Source of the DNA: Flavobacteriales bacterium | GTDB taxonomy: Bacteria > Bacteroidota > Bacteroidia > Flavobacteriales > Flavobacteriaceae | DNA length: 16,294 nucleotides | Assembly (NCBI GenBank): GCA_027003085.1 | Contig: JALWYR010000167.1 | Location: 1-16,294, forward strand | Reading direction: 5' to 3' | Shown here: piece by piece, positions 1 to 7,952 of the stretch | How positions within the stretch are numbered: the first letter of the stretch is position 1 | Layout of the letters: every line of letters begins with the position of its first letter | Position numbers and translations under genes: made by a program | The notes under the pieces: generated by a model | Seen by the model: the letters and a program-made list of their open reading frames with translations, nothing else | Told to the model about the DNA's origin: nothing | Databases searched by the model: none

Positions 1-170
1 ATGCCGATATGATAGTGCTGAATTCCTTGCGCGATGCAGGCGCGGGCTTCGGCACCGATACCAACAAAATCACGGTATTGCACCGCGACGGAACAAGCCG
101 GGAATATCCCCTCAAATCCAAGAAAGCATTGGCCTATGACCTACTTCGCGAAATGGAAAAATATTTTTAA
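1..170 (+). CDS. coaBC: CoaBC C-terminal end (partial)
   Basis: This is the last 55 or so codons of the bifunctional phosphopantothenoylcysteine decarboxylase / phosphopantothenate-cysteine ligase, which makes 4'-phosphopantetheine for coenzyme A in the cytoplasm. The frame starting at base 3 reads ADMIVLNSLRDAGAGFGTDT, then NKITVLHRDG, and ends PLKSKKALAYDLLREMEKYF with TAA at 168-170. The run 'VLNSLxDAGAGFGxDTNKVT' followed by 'PLKSKxxxAxDI' is the usual CoaB C-terminal signature. The 5' part lies outside the window. The next gene starts inside its 3' end in another frame, which fits the coaBC-DUF4835 pairing I know from Bacteroidota. Confidence 0.9.
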   Translation, partial: ADMIVLNSLRDAGAGFGTDTNKITVLHRDGTSREYPLKSKKALAYDLLREMEKYF

Positions 171-1056
171 GCATACTTTCCTTGCCTTTATTCCGCTTTT
201 GTGGGCAGCCACCCTTAACGGACAAGAATTCCGGGCCCAAGTAACGGTGGATGCATCGCAAATCCCCACATCGAATCTTTCGGTGTTCAAAACCTTGGAA
301 AAGGATTGGCAATCCTTGATCAACAAAACCCGGTGGACCGACCGTGTATTCGAGTCCAATGAACGCATCGAATGCAGTTTCCTGCTGTCGGTGCGCAAAT
401 ACGAAAACAACCGCATCGAAGCCGAATTGAGCATCAGCAGTTTCCGGCCCGTGTATAATTCCACCTACAAAACTCCTTTGCTCCTGCTTTCGGACAAAAA
501 AGTGGTGTTCAGCTACCAGGAATATCAGCCGCTTACCTTTACGGACTATCAATACGAAAACAATTTGGTTTCCATCACGGCCTTTTACCTGTATATGATT
601 TTGGGCTACGATTTCGACAGTTTCAAAAACGGCGCCGGAAAGCCCTATTTCGAAAAAGCGCAAAAGGTAGCCGAAATGGCCGCGGGCGCAGGCGCCGCGG
701 GTTGGGATTTGGAAGCCGCGGGCAAGTTTTCGCGTCGCCGCTGGGTGCAGGAAGTGCTGGATGAAAACAATACGATGTTTCACACGGCATTTTATAACTA
801 TCACCGCCGCGGCTTGGATTTTATGGCCGACGATACGCGTAAAGGCAAAACAGGTATAGCCCACGCTTTACAACAGTTGGAAAAATTGGACCGCACACGT
901 TCGCAATTATTGCTCAAATTGTTTTTCGACGCCAAATCGGATGAGATTGTTCGAATTTTTTCGGGTGGTCCACGGGTGCCCGCGCAGCAGCATTTACCGG
1001 ATGTGTTGATGGAATTGGCTCCATACTACCAGGCTAAATGGAACCGAATCAAATAA
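136..1056 (+). CDS. DUF4835 family exported protein (PorD-type)
   Basis: A 306-residue exported protein. I chose the ATG at 136 because it is followed directly by a signal peptide (hydrophobic HTFLAFIPLLWAATLNGQ, cleavage probably near residue 30); the open frame further upstream is only read-through over coaBC. The mature part begins with QEFRAQVTVDASQI and contains aromatic-rich stretches, which match the DUF4835 family typical of Bacteroidota; its usual length is about 300. Some databases label this family PorD, a periplasmic part linked to type IX secretion; I have that from memory. The start lies 35 bases inside coaBC, so the two are probably co-transcribed and translationally coupled. 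Family assignment is fairly safe, biochemical role is not. Confidence 0.82.
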   Translation: MTYFAKWKNIFKHTFLAFIPLLWAATLNGQEFRAQVTVDASQIPTSNLSVFKTLEKDWQSLINKTRWTDRVFESNERIECSFLLSVRKYENNRIEAELSISSFRPVYNSTYKTPLLLLSDKKVVFSYQEYQPLTFTDYQYENNLVSITAFYLYMILGYDFDSFKNGAGKPYFEKAQKVAEMAAGAGAAGWDLEAAGKFSRRRWVQEVLDENNTMFHTAFYNYHRRGLDFMADDTRKGKTGIAHALQQLEKLDRTRSQLLLKLFFDAKSDEIVRIFSGGPRVPAQQHLPDVLMELAPYYQAKWNRIK

Positions 1057-1184
1057 GCCTGTTTTGTTATTGATTTTCGGAATTCCTATTGCGGTATAAA
1101 GCCCCGGCAAACGGATTTGAGATGTCCTAACACCGGGTTCCCGAATACGCCAAAGAAACAATGCTTTACCGCGAACCCGTTTAA

Positions 1185-1907
1185 TCATTTCGTAAAGGAT
1201 TTTCGGTCGTAGTAATAAGCCAAGATACGTTGCAAATGCACCGGTGAACTATAACTCAAACGCTCCTTGCGGTAAAATTGCTTGACCTTGCGACGCAAAT
1301 CATCGGAGGCGTGTAATAATTTGAGCAGTTTGTTCAAACTGGACGGGCGCCTGACAAAATAGCCGTTCACCAGCACAAAGACCCTTTTTTTGGCATAGTA
1401 TTTCATCACCCGCATGGATTTGTCCGATGCGTAGCTCTGCGACTTGTCGGCCGGTTCCAATATCTTGTAATAAGCCATCGCCACATAGGCCTTTTCGGGC
1501 GCTTCGAATATTTCGTAAAAAGCGAATTTCCTTTTGCCGGCCACCGGTTTGGGCAGCGTGGGAACAAAAGTCCGCACACCTTCGGGCCCGATAACGCGAA
1601 TAAGCCGGATTTGTGTGGGAAAAAGCTCGTAGTATTCGCCTTGCTGCTTGTAGTAAAATTTTTGTTGCTTGGCATTGTAGTTGAGCTGTGCCACCTCCAA
1701 TTTCCGGTCGTCTTTGGTGATGATTTCGGCCGGATACCAGTCCTCGAACAAAAAAGGCGTTCCTTTGATGTCTTCCCTTTCCCATTCGGGCGAACCCGTC
1801 CGGCTGATGTTACGTAAATAATCCAGCTCGGTAAGGTTTTGTGCCAGGGACATACGGGTTCCGGCCAATGAAAGTGTGAGGATGATGCTGAGCCATATTT
1901 TTTTCAT
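1185..1907 (-). CDS. Exported protein of unknown function
   Basis: A 240-residue protein with a clear signal peptide (MKKIWLSIILTLSLAGTRMSLAQ). The in-frame extension 17 codons upstream is rejected because it would put a polar tail before the signal and would run into the divergent menB promoter. The mature part has a 'GTPFLFEDWYPAEIITKD' segment followed by LEVAQLNYNAKQQKFYYKQ, a pattern that resembles a loosely defined group of Bacteroidota secreted proteins with a 'SPYLNDDFxxGxI...vpLRYN' core; that likeness is by eye only. The C-terminal third is basic and rich in Tyr and Lys. There is no lipobox and no type IX sorting domain, so a periplasmic location is likely. It is divergent from menB and convergent with the DUF4835 gene. 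Confidence 0.72.
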   Translation of the reverse strand: MKKIWLSIILTLSLAGTRMSLAQNLTELDYLRNISRTGSPEWEREDIKGTPFLFEDWYPAEIITKDDRKLEVAQLNYNAKQQKFYYKQQGEYYELFPTQIRLIRVIGPEGVRTFVPTLPKPVAGKRKFAFYEIFEAPEKAYVAMAYYKILEPADKSQSYASDKSMRVMKYYAKKRVFVLVNGYFVRRPSSLNKLLKLLHASDDLRRKVKQFYRKERLSYSSPVHLQRILAYYYDRKSFTK

Positions 1908-1924
1908 ATCCGTGGTTTTTCCAT

Positions 1925-1932
1925 TATTTTTG
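1925..1932 (+). promoter_or_regulatory. Promoter -7 box for menB
   Basis: TATTTTTG matches the Bacteroidota -7 consensus TAnnTTTG exactly and ends 31 bases before the menB ATG, which leaves room for a short leader. I see no clear -33 TTTG at the expected spacing; the segment there is only T-rich. On the opposite strand, the gene reading left has only an imperfect box (TATATTTA). Confidence 0.5.
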
Positions 1933-1963
1933 TTGCAATAAATATACCAAAAATCCAAAAGGA

Positions 1964-2782
1964 ATGAAACGCAACTGGCAAACGATTAAGACTTACGAGG
2001 ATATTTTGTTCGAATTCTATGAAGGCATTGCCAAAATCACCATCAACCGGCCGGAAGTTTACAACGCTTTCCGCCCCAAGACCAATGATGAAATTTTGGA
2101 TGCATTGAACATTTGCCGTTATGATCCTGACATTGATGTGGTGATTCTCACCGGCACCGGCGACAAAGCCTTTTGTTCGGGCGGCGACCAAAACGTAAAA
2201 GGTCACGGCGGTTATGTGGACGAAAAGGGTGTGCCCCGGCTCAACGTGTTGGACGTGCACAAAGCCATCCGCTCGTTGCCCAAGCCGGTGATTGCCATGG
2301 TCAATGGCTACGCCATTGGCGGCGGCCACGTTTTGCACGTGGTTTGCGACCTGACCATTGCCTCGGAAAATGCCCGTTTCGGCCAAACAGGCCCCAAAGT
2401 GGGCAGTTTCGATGGCGGCTTCGGTTCCTCCTACCTGGCCCGGCATGTGGGCCAAAAGCGCGCGCGCGAAATTTGGTTCCTGTGCGAACAATACACCGCC
2501 CAAGAGGCCTATCAAATGGGTATGGTAAACAAAGTGGTACCCCTTGAACAACTGGAAGACACCACCGTGGAATGGTGCCGCAAAATCCAAAGCAAAAGCC
2601 CCATGGCCATCCGCATGATCAAGCGCGCCCTGAACGCCGAATTGGACGGCCAACGCGGATTGATGGAATTTGCCGGCGACGCCACGCTTATGTTCTACAT
2701 GATGGAAGAAGCCCAGGAAGGCAAGCGCGCTTTTTTGGAAAAACGCGAACCCAACTTTAAGCAGTTTCCGAAGTTTCCGTAG
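1964..2782 (+). CDS. menB: 1,4-dihydroxy-2-naphthoyl-CoA synthase MenB
   Basis: A 272-residue crotonase-fold enzyme that closes the second ring of menaquinone by converting o-succinylbenzoyl-CoA to dihydroxynaphthoyl-CoA in the cytoplasm. The oxyanion-hole segments CSGGD (71-75) and GYAIGGGH (115-122) are present, as are GSFDGG (147-152, Ser148 and Asp150 as in E. coli Ser161/Asp163) and FYMMEEAQEG near 244-253 (Tyr245). Gln141-Thr142-Gly143 carries Gly where Mycobacterium has Asp, so this is the bicarbonate-dependent type I form. The C-terminus PNFKQFPKFP is complete. No other men gene is visible; the neighbour upstream is divergent and the one downstream convergent, so menB is probably transcribed alone from the box at 1925. 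Confidence 0.95.
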   Translation: MKRNWQTIKTYEDILFEFYEGIAKITINRPEVYNAFRPKTNDEILDALNICRYDPDIDVVILTGTGDKAFCSGGDQNVKGHGGYVDEKGVPRLNVLDVHKAIRSLPKPVIAMVNGYAIGGGHVLHVVCDLTIASENARFGQTGPKVGSFDGGFGSSYLARHVGQKRAREIWFLCEQYTAQEAYQMGMVNKVVPLEQLEDTTVEWCRKIQSKSPMAIRMIKRALNAELDGQRGLMEFAGDATLMFYMMEEAQEGKRAFLEKREPNFKQFPKFP

Positions 2783-2797
2783 GTAGATACGAAAAGC

Positions 2798-3433
2798 TCA
2801 TTCCTCGTCCACTTTTTTTAGGTGATAATAATAAAATGTAGGTGACATTATTTGAAAATCTCCATATTTCCGGTTCCATCTAATATACCATTCACAAGGG
2901 TGTTCTATATCGGGATGAATTTTCCAGCGAATTCCCACATATTCTTTTTTTGTGCTGTCTGCTTCAAAAAAGAGATTGAATAATTGTTTATCCTTTTCGG
3001 AAAGAATAATCACAAAACGCAGTCCTAAAACTTTCGTGATTCCCGCAAGGTAATTTTGTTCCCAAGATATATATTTGTCCTCCACCGGGAATTTATGTTT
3101 TTTTAAAACCGGAGGACGCAACCAGGACACTATTTCCGTTTCTCCTCCTATACGAATACCATACCAATCCTTATGTATGCTGTCGTGGACAATGTCTATA
3201 AACCAAGGAATGGTATCCTTATGATATTTTCCCTCTTGGTAGGCCATGGTTTCCAAAGCCGTAATCATTATTTCCTTTGGATATAATACGGGTATGCTGT
3301 CATAAATAATTCCCCTGTCCGGAAAGTTTTTCGAGCTGATTTCACTAGCGCCCATTATTAGCGGCACAATAACAAGCAATACCACTGCATTTTGTGATAC
3401 CAAAGTAATGATTTTAGGAATTACGATTTTCAT
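2798..3433 (-). CDS. Hypothetical membrane-anchored protein
   Basis: A 211-residue protein that I do not recognise. An N-terminal hydrophobic stretch (residues about 7-29, VSQNAVVLLVIVPLIMG) could be a signal anchor or an uncleaved signal peptide; the rest is soluble-looking, rich in Trp, Tyr, Ile and Lys, with no Cys lipobox and no catalytic motif I can name. Base composition is clearly more AT-rich than menB and the atp genes next door, and codon choice differs (many ATA, TTA and AAA codons). It ends 15 bases after menB on the opposite strand. It may belong with the small gene behind it, which reads the same way with 89 bases between. Probably acquired or fast-evolving; function unknown. 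Confidence 0.6.
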   Translation of the reverse strand: MKIVIPKIITLVSQNAVVLLVIVPLIMGASEISSKNFPDRGIIYDSIPVLYPKEIMITALETMAYQEGKYHKDTIPWFIDIVHDSIHKDWYGIRIGGETEIVSWLRPPVLKKHKFPVEDKYISWEQNYLAGITKVLGLRFVIILSEKDKQLFNLFFEADSTKKEYVGIRWKIHPDIEHPCEWYIRWNRKYGDFQIMSPTFYYYHLKKVDEE

Positions 3434-3522
3434 GGTTATTTTATTTTTTTAATACCTCTTATCCACTCTAAATATGGATTTATTTGAACCAGGCAGAATT
3501 ATTAAACATCATAACAACTCTA

Positions 3523-3900
3523 TTAAAAATGAATATAAAATGAGTCCGTTTCCTTTCCGCTATCTATCATTTTGATATCTATACACAACAGGCAATCGAT
3601 AGCAATTCGGATTTTGGCTTCCGGCCATTCATGTTGTAGTAAATTATACAATTCAGGTTCGGTGACAGTAATTTTGTCTGAATCTACCAATCGGTTTGAT
3701 AAAAGAAAATCACATAAGTCCGCCGCTGCTTCAAGCGCATGATCATGGAAAATATTCACCCATCTAACCGGCTGAACATTTTGCTCGTCCCATTTGACCA
3801 AACCATAATATTCCATTGCATTCCGGATTTCCGTAATCGAAATGTCGGCATTGAATAAATTGAAAAACGATTTTAGAAATTCAATGTGTATATGGTTCAT
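3523..3900 (-). CDS. Small hypothetical acidic protein
   Basis: A 125-residue soluble protein that I do not recognise. It is acidic, with predicted helices (HIEFLKSFFNLFNADIS, EAAADLCDFLLSNRLVDSD) and an extended C-terminal strand (KETDSFYIHF). It has no signal peptide, no membrane segment and no known catalytic motif. Size, acidity and its position in an AT-rich patch are reminiscent of immunity proteins or small accessory proteins, but no toxin gene is visible, so that is only a guess. ATG at 3898-3900 is the only sensible start that keeps the first helix; Met29 is an alternative. No promoter with a perfect -7 box lies upstream, though two seven-of-eight matches (AATATTTG) do. Confidence 0.55.
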   Translation of the reverse strand: MNHIHIEFLKSFFNLFNADISITEIRNAMEYYGLVKWDEQNVQPVRWVNIFHDHALEAAADLCDFLLSNRLVDSDKITVTEPELYNLLQHEWPEAKIRIAIDCLLCIDIKMIDSGKETDSFYIHF

Positions 3901-4039
3901 TTACCACCCGGTTTTTTTATATAACTTCCGGCCTTCAAATATTACCACAAATATTCTGCCATTCTTTCCAAAGCTCATTTCTTCAATAATTAGTCATTAA
4001 CAGATAGAAAATTATTTTTTTCTAGTAAATATTTTCCAT

Positions 4040-4069
4040 AAAAAAACGCCCCCGCAAAGGGGACGTTTT
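4040..4069 (-). terminator. Rho-independent terminator of the atp operon
   Basis: Read on the minus strand, just past the atpG stop, there is a hairpin with stem AAAACG/CGTTTT plus CCCC/GGGG (one bulged base, six-base loop), followed by seven T residues. It lies 21 bases beyond the atpG stop codon and closes the operon. On the plus strand the T-run after the same hairpin is only four long, so it acts mainly leftward. Confidence 0.85.
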
Positions 4070-4089
4070 ATGCTATTGAAAAAAAGATA

Positions 4090-4962
4090 CTACCCCTGAT
4101 TCTTCAACGCCTCGGCACCGCTTACAATTTCCAAAATTTCGCCGGTAATCACCGCCTGACGTGCCTTGTTGTATTGCAGCGTAAGCTCGGCGGCCATTTC
4201 TTTGGCATTGTCGGTGGCCTTGTGCATGGCCGTCATACGGGCGCCGTGTTCCGAAGCCCAGGCATCGCGCAGGGTGCGGAAAAAACGGGTTTTGAGCGAT
4301 TTGGGAATCAACTCGTCCACAATTTGTTGCCGCGACGGTTCGAAAATAAAATCCACCACAGCGGTGCCTTCGCCTTGGGGTTTTGCCACCGGAAGAAAAC
4401 GCTCGTTGCGCACCCGTTGCACCGCAGGATTGACAAATTCGTTATAGATCAAATACACGGCGTCGTATTCCCCCTTTGCAAAGGCATCCATAATAAAACC
4501 GGCCGTGTCCATGGCTTTGTCATAATCCACATCGCGGTCGAAAATGGCGCTGTCGTTGCGCACAATCTTATAGTGTTTTTTGAGCAAATCGAAGGCCCTT
4601 TTGCCTACGGTGAGCACATCGGCTTCCACGCCCTTTTGTTTGAAGTTGCCGGCAGCGGTTTGGGTTTCTTTGATCACGTTGCTGTTCAAAGCCCCGCACA
4701 AACCCCGATTGGAGGTGATGCTCACCAAAAGCACCTTTTTCAGCGGCCGCTCTTCGGCATAAGGGTTGCCTTCGGAAGTATCGATTCCGGCGCTCAGCGA
4801 AACAAGCAGTTCATTGAGCTTGTCGGCATAGGGCCGCATGTTTTCGATGGCTTCCTGGGCTTTTTTGAGCTTGGCCGCCGACACCATTTTCATGGCGTTG
4901 GTGATTTGCATGGTGGACTTGACCGATGAAATCCTGTTGCGTATGTCTTTGAGGTTGGCCAT
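4090..4962 (-). CDS. atpG: F-type ATP synthase gamma subunit
   Basis: The 290-residue rotor shaft of F1. The N-terminal helix MANLKDIRNRISSVKSTMQI followed by TNAMKMVSAAKLKKAQ is the classic gamma signature, and the C-terminal helix (KATDNAKEMAAELTLQYNKARQAVITGEILEIVSGAEAL) is the other half of the coiled coil that sits in the alpha3-beta3 hexamer. The central part has the expected SNRGLCGALNSNV motif near residues 84-96. It is the last gene of the operon, 11 bases after atpA, and is followed by a terminator. Length is normal for the family. The beta and epsilon genes that usually follow gamma in other phyla are not here, as is usual in Bacteroidota, where atpDC is a separate locus. Confidence 0.97.
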   Translation of the reverse strand: MANLKDIRNRISSVKSTMQITNAMKMVSAAKLKKAQEAIENMRPYADKLNELLVSLSAGIDTSEGNPYAEERPLKKVLLVSITSNRGLCGALNSNVIKETQTAAGNFKQKGVEADVLTVGKRAFDLLKKHYKIVRNDSAIFDRDVDYDKAMDTAGFIMDAFAKGEYDAVYLIYNEFVNPAVQRVRNERFLPVAKPQGEGTAVVDFIFEPSRQQIVDELIPKSLKTRFFRTLRDAWASEHGARMTAMHKATDNAKEMAAELTLQYNKARQAVITGEILEIVSGAEALKNQG

Positions 4963-4973
4963 GCGTGTTCAGT

Positions 4974-6560
4974 TTATTCTTTGATTTCGAACTGGGCGGC
5001 GATTTCCTTGGCCACTTTGGCCAAAACATCGGCAATTTCGTCGTTCCATTCACCTTTGCGGATACGATCCAGCGTGTCGCGATGTTTCATGCGCAGGTAT
5101 TCCAGATAAGCTCGTTCGAATTCCTTGACTTTTTCCACCGGCACATTGCGCAGCAGGTTTTTGGTGCCCACAAAAATGATGGCCACTTGCTCCTCAACAG
5201 GCATGGGCTGATGTTGAGGTTGTTTGAGGATTTCCACATTGCGCCTACCTTTTTCGATAACGTTCAGCGTAACGGGATCCAGGTCGGAACCGAACTTGGC
5301 AAAGGCCTCCAATTCACGGAACTGGGCTTGGTCCAATTTGAGCGTTCCGGCCACTTTTTTCATGGGCTTGATTTGGGCCGAACCACCCACACGCGATACC
5401 GAAATACCCACGTTGATAGCCGGACGAACACCGGCGTTGAACAGGTCGGATTCCAGGAAGATTTGTCCGTCGGTGATGGAAATAACGTTGGTGGGAATAT
5501 AGGCGGCCACATCACCCGCTTGGGTTTCGATGATGGGCAAGGCCGTCAAGGAGCCACCGCCTTTGATTTTGTCTTTGAGCGGTGCGGGCACGTCGTTCAT
5601 CATTCGGGCCACATCGTCGTTTTCGATGATTTTGGCCGCACGTTCCAGCAGTCGCGAATGCAAGTAGAACACATCGCCGGGATAGGCCTCGCGTCCGGGC
5701 GGACGGCGCAAGAGCAAGGACACTTCGCGGTAGGCCACGGCTTGTTTGGAAAGGTCGTCATAAACAATCAGGGCCGGGCGTCCGGTGTCGCGGAAATATT
5801 CGCCGATGGCGGCTCCGGCATAGGGAGCATACACCTGCATGGGCGCCGGGTCCGAAGCGTTGGCGGCCACAATCACCGTGTAGTCCATGGCACCGGCATC
5901 TTCCAGTTTTTTGGCGATTTGCGCCACGGTGGAAGCTTTTTGGCCGATGGCTACGTAGATACAGTAAACGGGTTCGCCGTTTTCGTAATTTTCGCGTTGG
6001 TTGATAATGGTATCGATGGCCACGGTGGTTTTACCGGTTTGGCGGTCGCCAATGATAAGTTCCCGCTGTCCGCGGCCGATGGGAATCATGGCGTCGATGG
6101 CTTTGATACCGGTTTGCAAGGGCTCCTTCACCGGTTGGCGGTAAATAACGCCCGGCGCCTTACGCTCCAAGGGAAGGTGGATCAAATCACCTTGGATGGG
6201 CCCTTTGCCGTCGATGGGATGGCCCAGCGTGTCGATCACCCGGCCGATGAGACCTTCGCCTACGGGAACCGACAGGATACGGTTGAGCCGCTTTACGCTC
6301 GACCCTTCCTTGATGTCGGTATAAGGACCCAGGATAACGATACCCACATTGTCTTCTTCCAGGTTGAGCACCACTCCTTCGGAGCCGTTTTCAAATTGGA
6401 CCAATTCGCCGTATTGGGCGTTGTTCAACCCATAGACGCGGGCAATACCGTCGCCCACTTCCAGCACGCTGCCGGTTTCGTCCAAATTGACCGAAGTATC
6501 GGCACCGGCCAATTGTTCCTTGATGATCGCCGATATTTCGGATGCTTTTATTTCTGCCAT
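4974..6560 (-). CDS. atpA: F-type ATP synthase alpha subunit
   Basis: A 528-residue, non-catalytic nucleotide-binding subunit of the F1 hexamer. Walker A GDRQTGKT is at 171-178, Walker B LIVYDD at 264-269, and the arginine that reaches into the catalytic site lies in SVSRVGGSAQ (Arg390). The N-terminal helix MAEIKASEISAIIKEQL is the segment that contacts the delta subunit, and PIIETQAGDVAAYIPTN (342-358) is the conserved family core. Nothing is missing. It follows atpH after 24 bases and precedes atpG after 11. No Shine-Dalgarno sequence is visible before the ATG; the leader is A/T-rich, normal in this phylum. A long open frame on the opposite strand over the same bases is only a shadow. Confidence 0.98.
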   Translation of the reverse strand: MAEIKASEISAIIKEQLAGADTSVNLDETGSVLEVGDGIARVYGLNNAQYGELVQFENGSEGVVLNLEEDNVGIVILGPYTDIKEGSSVKRLNRILSVPVGEGLIGRVIDTLGHPIDGKGPIQGDLIHLPLERKAPGVIYRQPVKEPLQTGIKAIDAMIPIGRGQRELIIGDRQTGKTTVAIDTIINQRENYENGEPVYCIYVAIGQKASTVAQIAKKLEDAGAMDYTVIVAANASDPAPMQVYAPYAGAAIGEYFRDTGRPALIVYDDLSKQAVAYREVSLLLRRPPGREAYPGDVFYLHSRLLERAAKIIENDDVARMMNDVPAPLKDKIKGGGSLTALPIIETQAGDVAAYIPTNVISITDGQIFLESDLFNAGVRPAINVGISVSRVGGSAQIKPMKKVAGTLKLDQAQFRELEAFAKFGSDLDPVTLNVIEKGRRNVEILKQPQHQPMPVEEQVAIIFVGTKNLLRNVPVEKVKEFERAYLEYLRMKHRDTLDRIRKGEWNDEIADVLAKVAKEIAAQFEIKE

Positions 6561-6584
6561 AATCGTAGTGTTTTCTAAAATATT

Positions 6585-7124
6585 TTAAACGTTGAGTTTT
6601 TGCTTGATTTTACGCAATTTGCCGCGCACGCTGTCGTCCACACGCAAGTCGTCGATTTGGATGATATAACCACCGATGATTTCGGGATTTACGTGAAAAT
6701 GCAGTTCAATGTTATCCTTGCCACTGATTTCTTTGACTTTCCGGGCAAAGACTTCTTTCATCTTTTCGTCCACGGGAACGGCCACCGTTACCTCGGCTTC
6801 CACAATGCCTTGGTATTTTTTATAGTGTTGATTAAACAATTCCGCAACATCGGGCAGGAGTTCCAAACGTTTGCGTCCGGCCAATAAATCGATAAGCCGG
6901 CCGAACAAGGGCGAAAATCCTTTGCCGAAAATCTTCTTAACCGCAGCGGTTTTGGCCGTTTGCGCCACCATAGGATTGGCCAAAAACTTGCCCAGTTCGG
7001 GATGTTCGTTAAAGATTTGCGCTGCCGCTTGCATGTCCTTGGCCAGGCTATCCAATTGGTTTTGACTCCGGGCCAATTCAAATACGGCTTTGACGTAACG
7101 TTTGGCGGCTTTGGAATGTTTCAT
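6585..7124 (-). CDS. atpH: F-type ATP synthase delta subunit
   Basis: A 179-residue subunit that joins the peripheral stalk to the top of F1. The N-terminal six-helix domain is recognisable (AAKRYVKAVFELARSQNQLD, then FLANPMVAQTAKTAAVKKIF), and the C-terminal part carries the family signature of an amphipathic strand-helix unit (NPEIIGGYIIQIDDLRVDDS, then VRGKLRKIKQKL). Length is normal. The start codon is directly adjacent to the atpF stop (TAA-ATG, no spacing), so the two are almost certainly translationally coupled. This keeps b and delta, which bind each other in the stalk, at matched levels; that last point is inference. Confidence 0.95.
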   Translation of the reverse strand: MKHSKAAKRYVKAVFELARSQNQLDSLAKDMQAAAQIFNEHPELGKFLANPMVAQTAKTAAVKKIFGKGFSPLFGRLIDLLAGRKRLELLPDVAELFNQHYKKYQGIVEAEVTVAVPVDEKMKEVFARKVKEISGKDNIELHFHVNPEIIGGYIIQIDDLRVDDSVRGKLRKIKQKLNV

Positions 7125-7616
7125 TTAGTTCAGCTTTAATTCCGAAAGATTTTTGCGTATCAATTCTTCCTGTTTGGCTTTGTCGGCCAGTTGGTCGCGC
7201 AGCACCTTTTCGGCCATTTCCACGGTGAGTTTGGCCACGTGATGGTGAATATCTTTCAGGGCCGCTTGACGTTCGGCTTCGATCAGCTGTTTGGTTTTGG
7301 CCAATTCTTCGGCCCGTTGTTTTTCGGCTTCGGCCCGGGCTTCTTGCAGCATTTGTTCTTTGAGCTCGCGGGCTTCTTTCAGGATTTGGTCGCGTTGGGC
7401 GCGGGCTTCCTGCAAAAGTTTTTCGTTATCGGCTTTGAGCTTGGCCATTTCCTGCTTGACGCGTTCGGCTTCGTCCACGGCCGCTTCGATATTACGCTCG
7501 CGTTCCTTGACCGCTTTCAGGATGGGTTTCCATGCGAATTTGGTCAGCAGGAAAAAGAAAATCAGGAAAAACAAGGTCATCCAAAAAATCAACGACTCGG
7601 GTGCTGTGAGATTCAT
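7125..7616 (-). CDS. atpF: F-type ATP synthase b subunit
   Basis: A 163-residue peripheral-stalk subunit. One membrane span at about 8-27 (SLIFWMTLFFLIFFFLLTKF) is followed by the WKPILKAVKERE motif and then a long charged coiled coil from about residue 40 to the end, rich in Lys, Glu and Ala (for example EEAERVKQEMAKLKADNEKL-like heptads). That architecture is typical of homodimeric b; there is no second b' gene in the operon. It lies 99 bases after atpE, the widest gap in the operon, and that gap contains a hairpin. Its stop codon abuts the atpH start. Confidence 0.95.
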   Translation of the reverse strand: MNLTAPESLIFWMTLFFLIFFFLLTKFAWKPILKAVKERERNIEAAVDEAERVKQEMAKLKADNEKLLQEARAQRDQILKEARELKEQMLQEARAEAEKQRAEELAKTKQLIEAERQAALKDIHHHVAKLTVEMAEKVLRDQLADKAKQEELIRKNLSELKLN

Positions 7617-7671
7617 AATCTGTGGTCTTTGTGTTTATTTATTCCGTTTGTTGGTTTGCATAAAGGAAAGA

Positions 7672-7697
7672 ACACCGCCGCCAATCGCCTGCGGTGT
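7672..7697 (-). promoter_or_regulatory. Intercistronic hairpin between atpE and atpF
   Basis: ACACCGC at 7672-7678 pairs perfectly with GCGGTGT at 7691-7697 around a 12-base loop. It sits in the 99-base gap after atpE. On the minus strand it is followed by a pyrimidine-rich stretch (TTCTTTCCTTT) but no real T-run, so it is a weak attenuator or an RNA-stabilising stem at best. A stem here could protect the upstream atpBE message, which would help supply the many c subunits per ring; that role is inferred. Confidence 0.5.
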
Positions 7698-7715
7698 CCT
7701 TCGGATTTTTTCCGC

Positions 7716-7919
7716 TTATTTGATCATCGAAACCACCACGGCAAAAAGGGCAACCCCTTCTACCAAAGCAGCCACAATCAACATAGCGGTTTGAATTTTT
7801 CCGGCGAATTCCGGTTGGCGTGCCATGGCTTCCATGGCCGAACCACCGATACGGCCGATGCCGATACCGGCTCCGATTACTGCCAATCCGGCGCCTACTA
7901 CTGATAAAGAACCTGTCAT
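7716..7919 (-). CDS. atpE: F-type ATP synthase c subunit
   Basis: A 67-residue proteolipid that forms the rotor ring in the inner membrane. The hairpin has a Gly-rich first helix (GAGLAVIGAGIGIGRIGG), the polar loop ARQPE (33-37) that touches gamma and epsilon, and a second helix with the ion-carrying Glu54 in ALVEGVALF. Glu54 is followed by Gly-Val, not Ser/Thr, and the first-helix position that is Gln in sodium-type rings is Ile, so this is a proton-type ring. Length is slightly short but normal for Bacteroidota. It lies 33 bases after atpB. Confidence 0.96.
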   Translation of the reverse strand: MTGSLSVVGAGLAVIGAGIGIGRIGGSAMEAMARQPEFAGKIQTAMLIVAALVEGVALFAVVVSMIK

Positions 7920-7952
7920 AACGTTATATTTAGTTGGTTAATGGTTTGCATA

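Noticed and set aside
112..864. A 250-codon minus-strand frame over the DUF4835 gene
   Set aside because: Antisense shadow of a conserved gene with a signal peptide; no independent support.
3523..3900. Toxin-antitoxin or effector-immunity pair with the gene at 2798-3433
   Set aside because: Size and composition fit loosely, but neither protein shows a toxin, DNA-binding or immunity motif that I can name, so I list them only as hypothetical proteins.
4965..6578. A 537-codon open frame on the plus strand
   Set aside because: It is exactly antisense to atpA, is rich in His, Phe and Gly, and has no family likeness. It is a codon-bias shadow.
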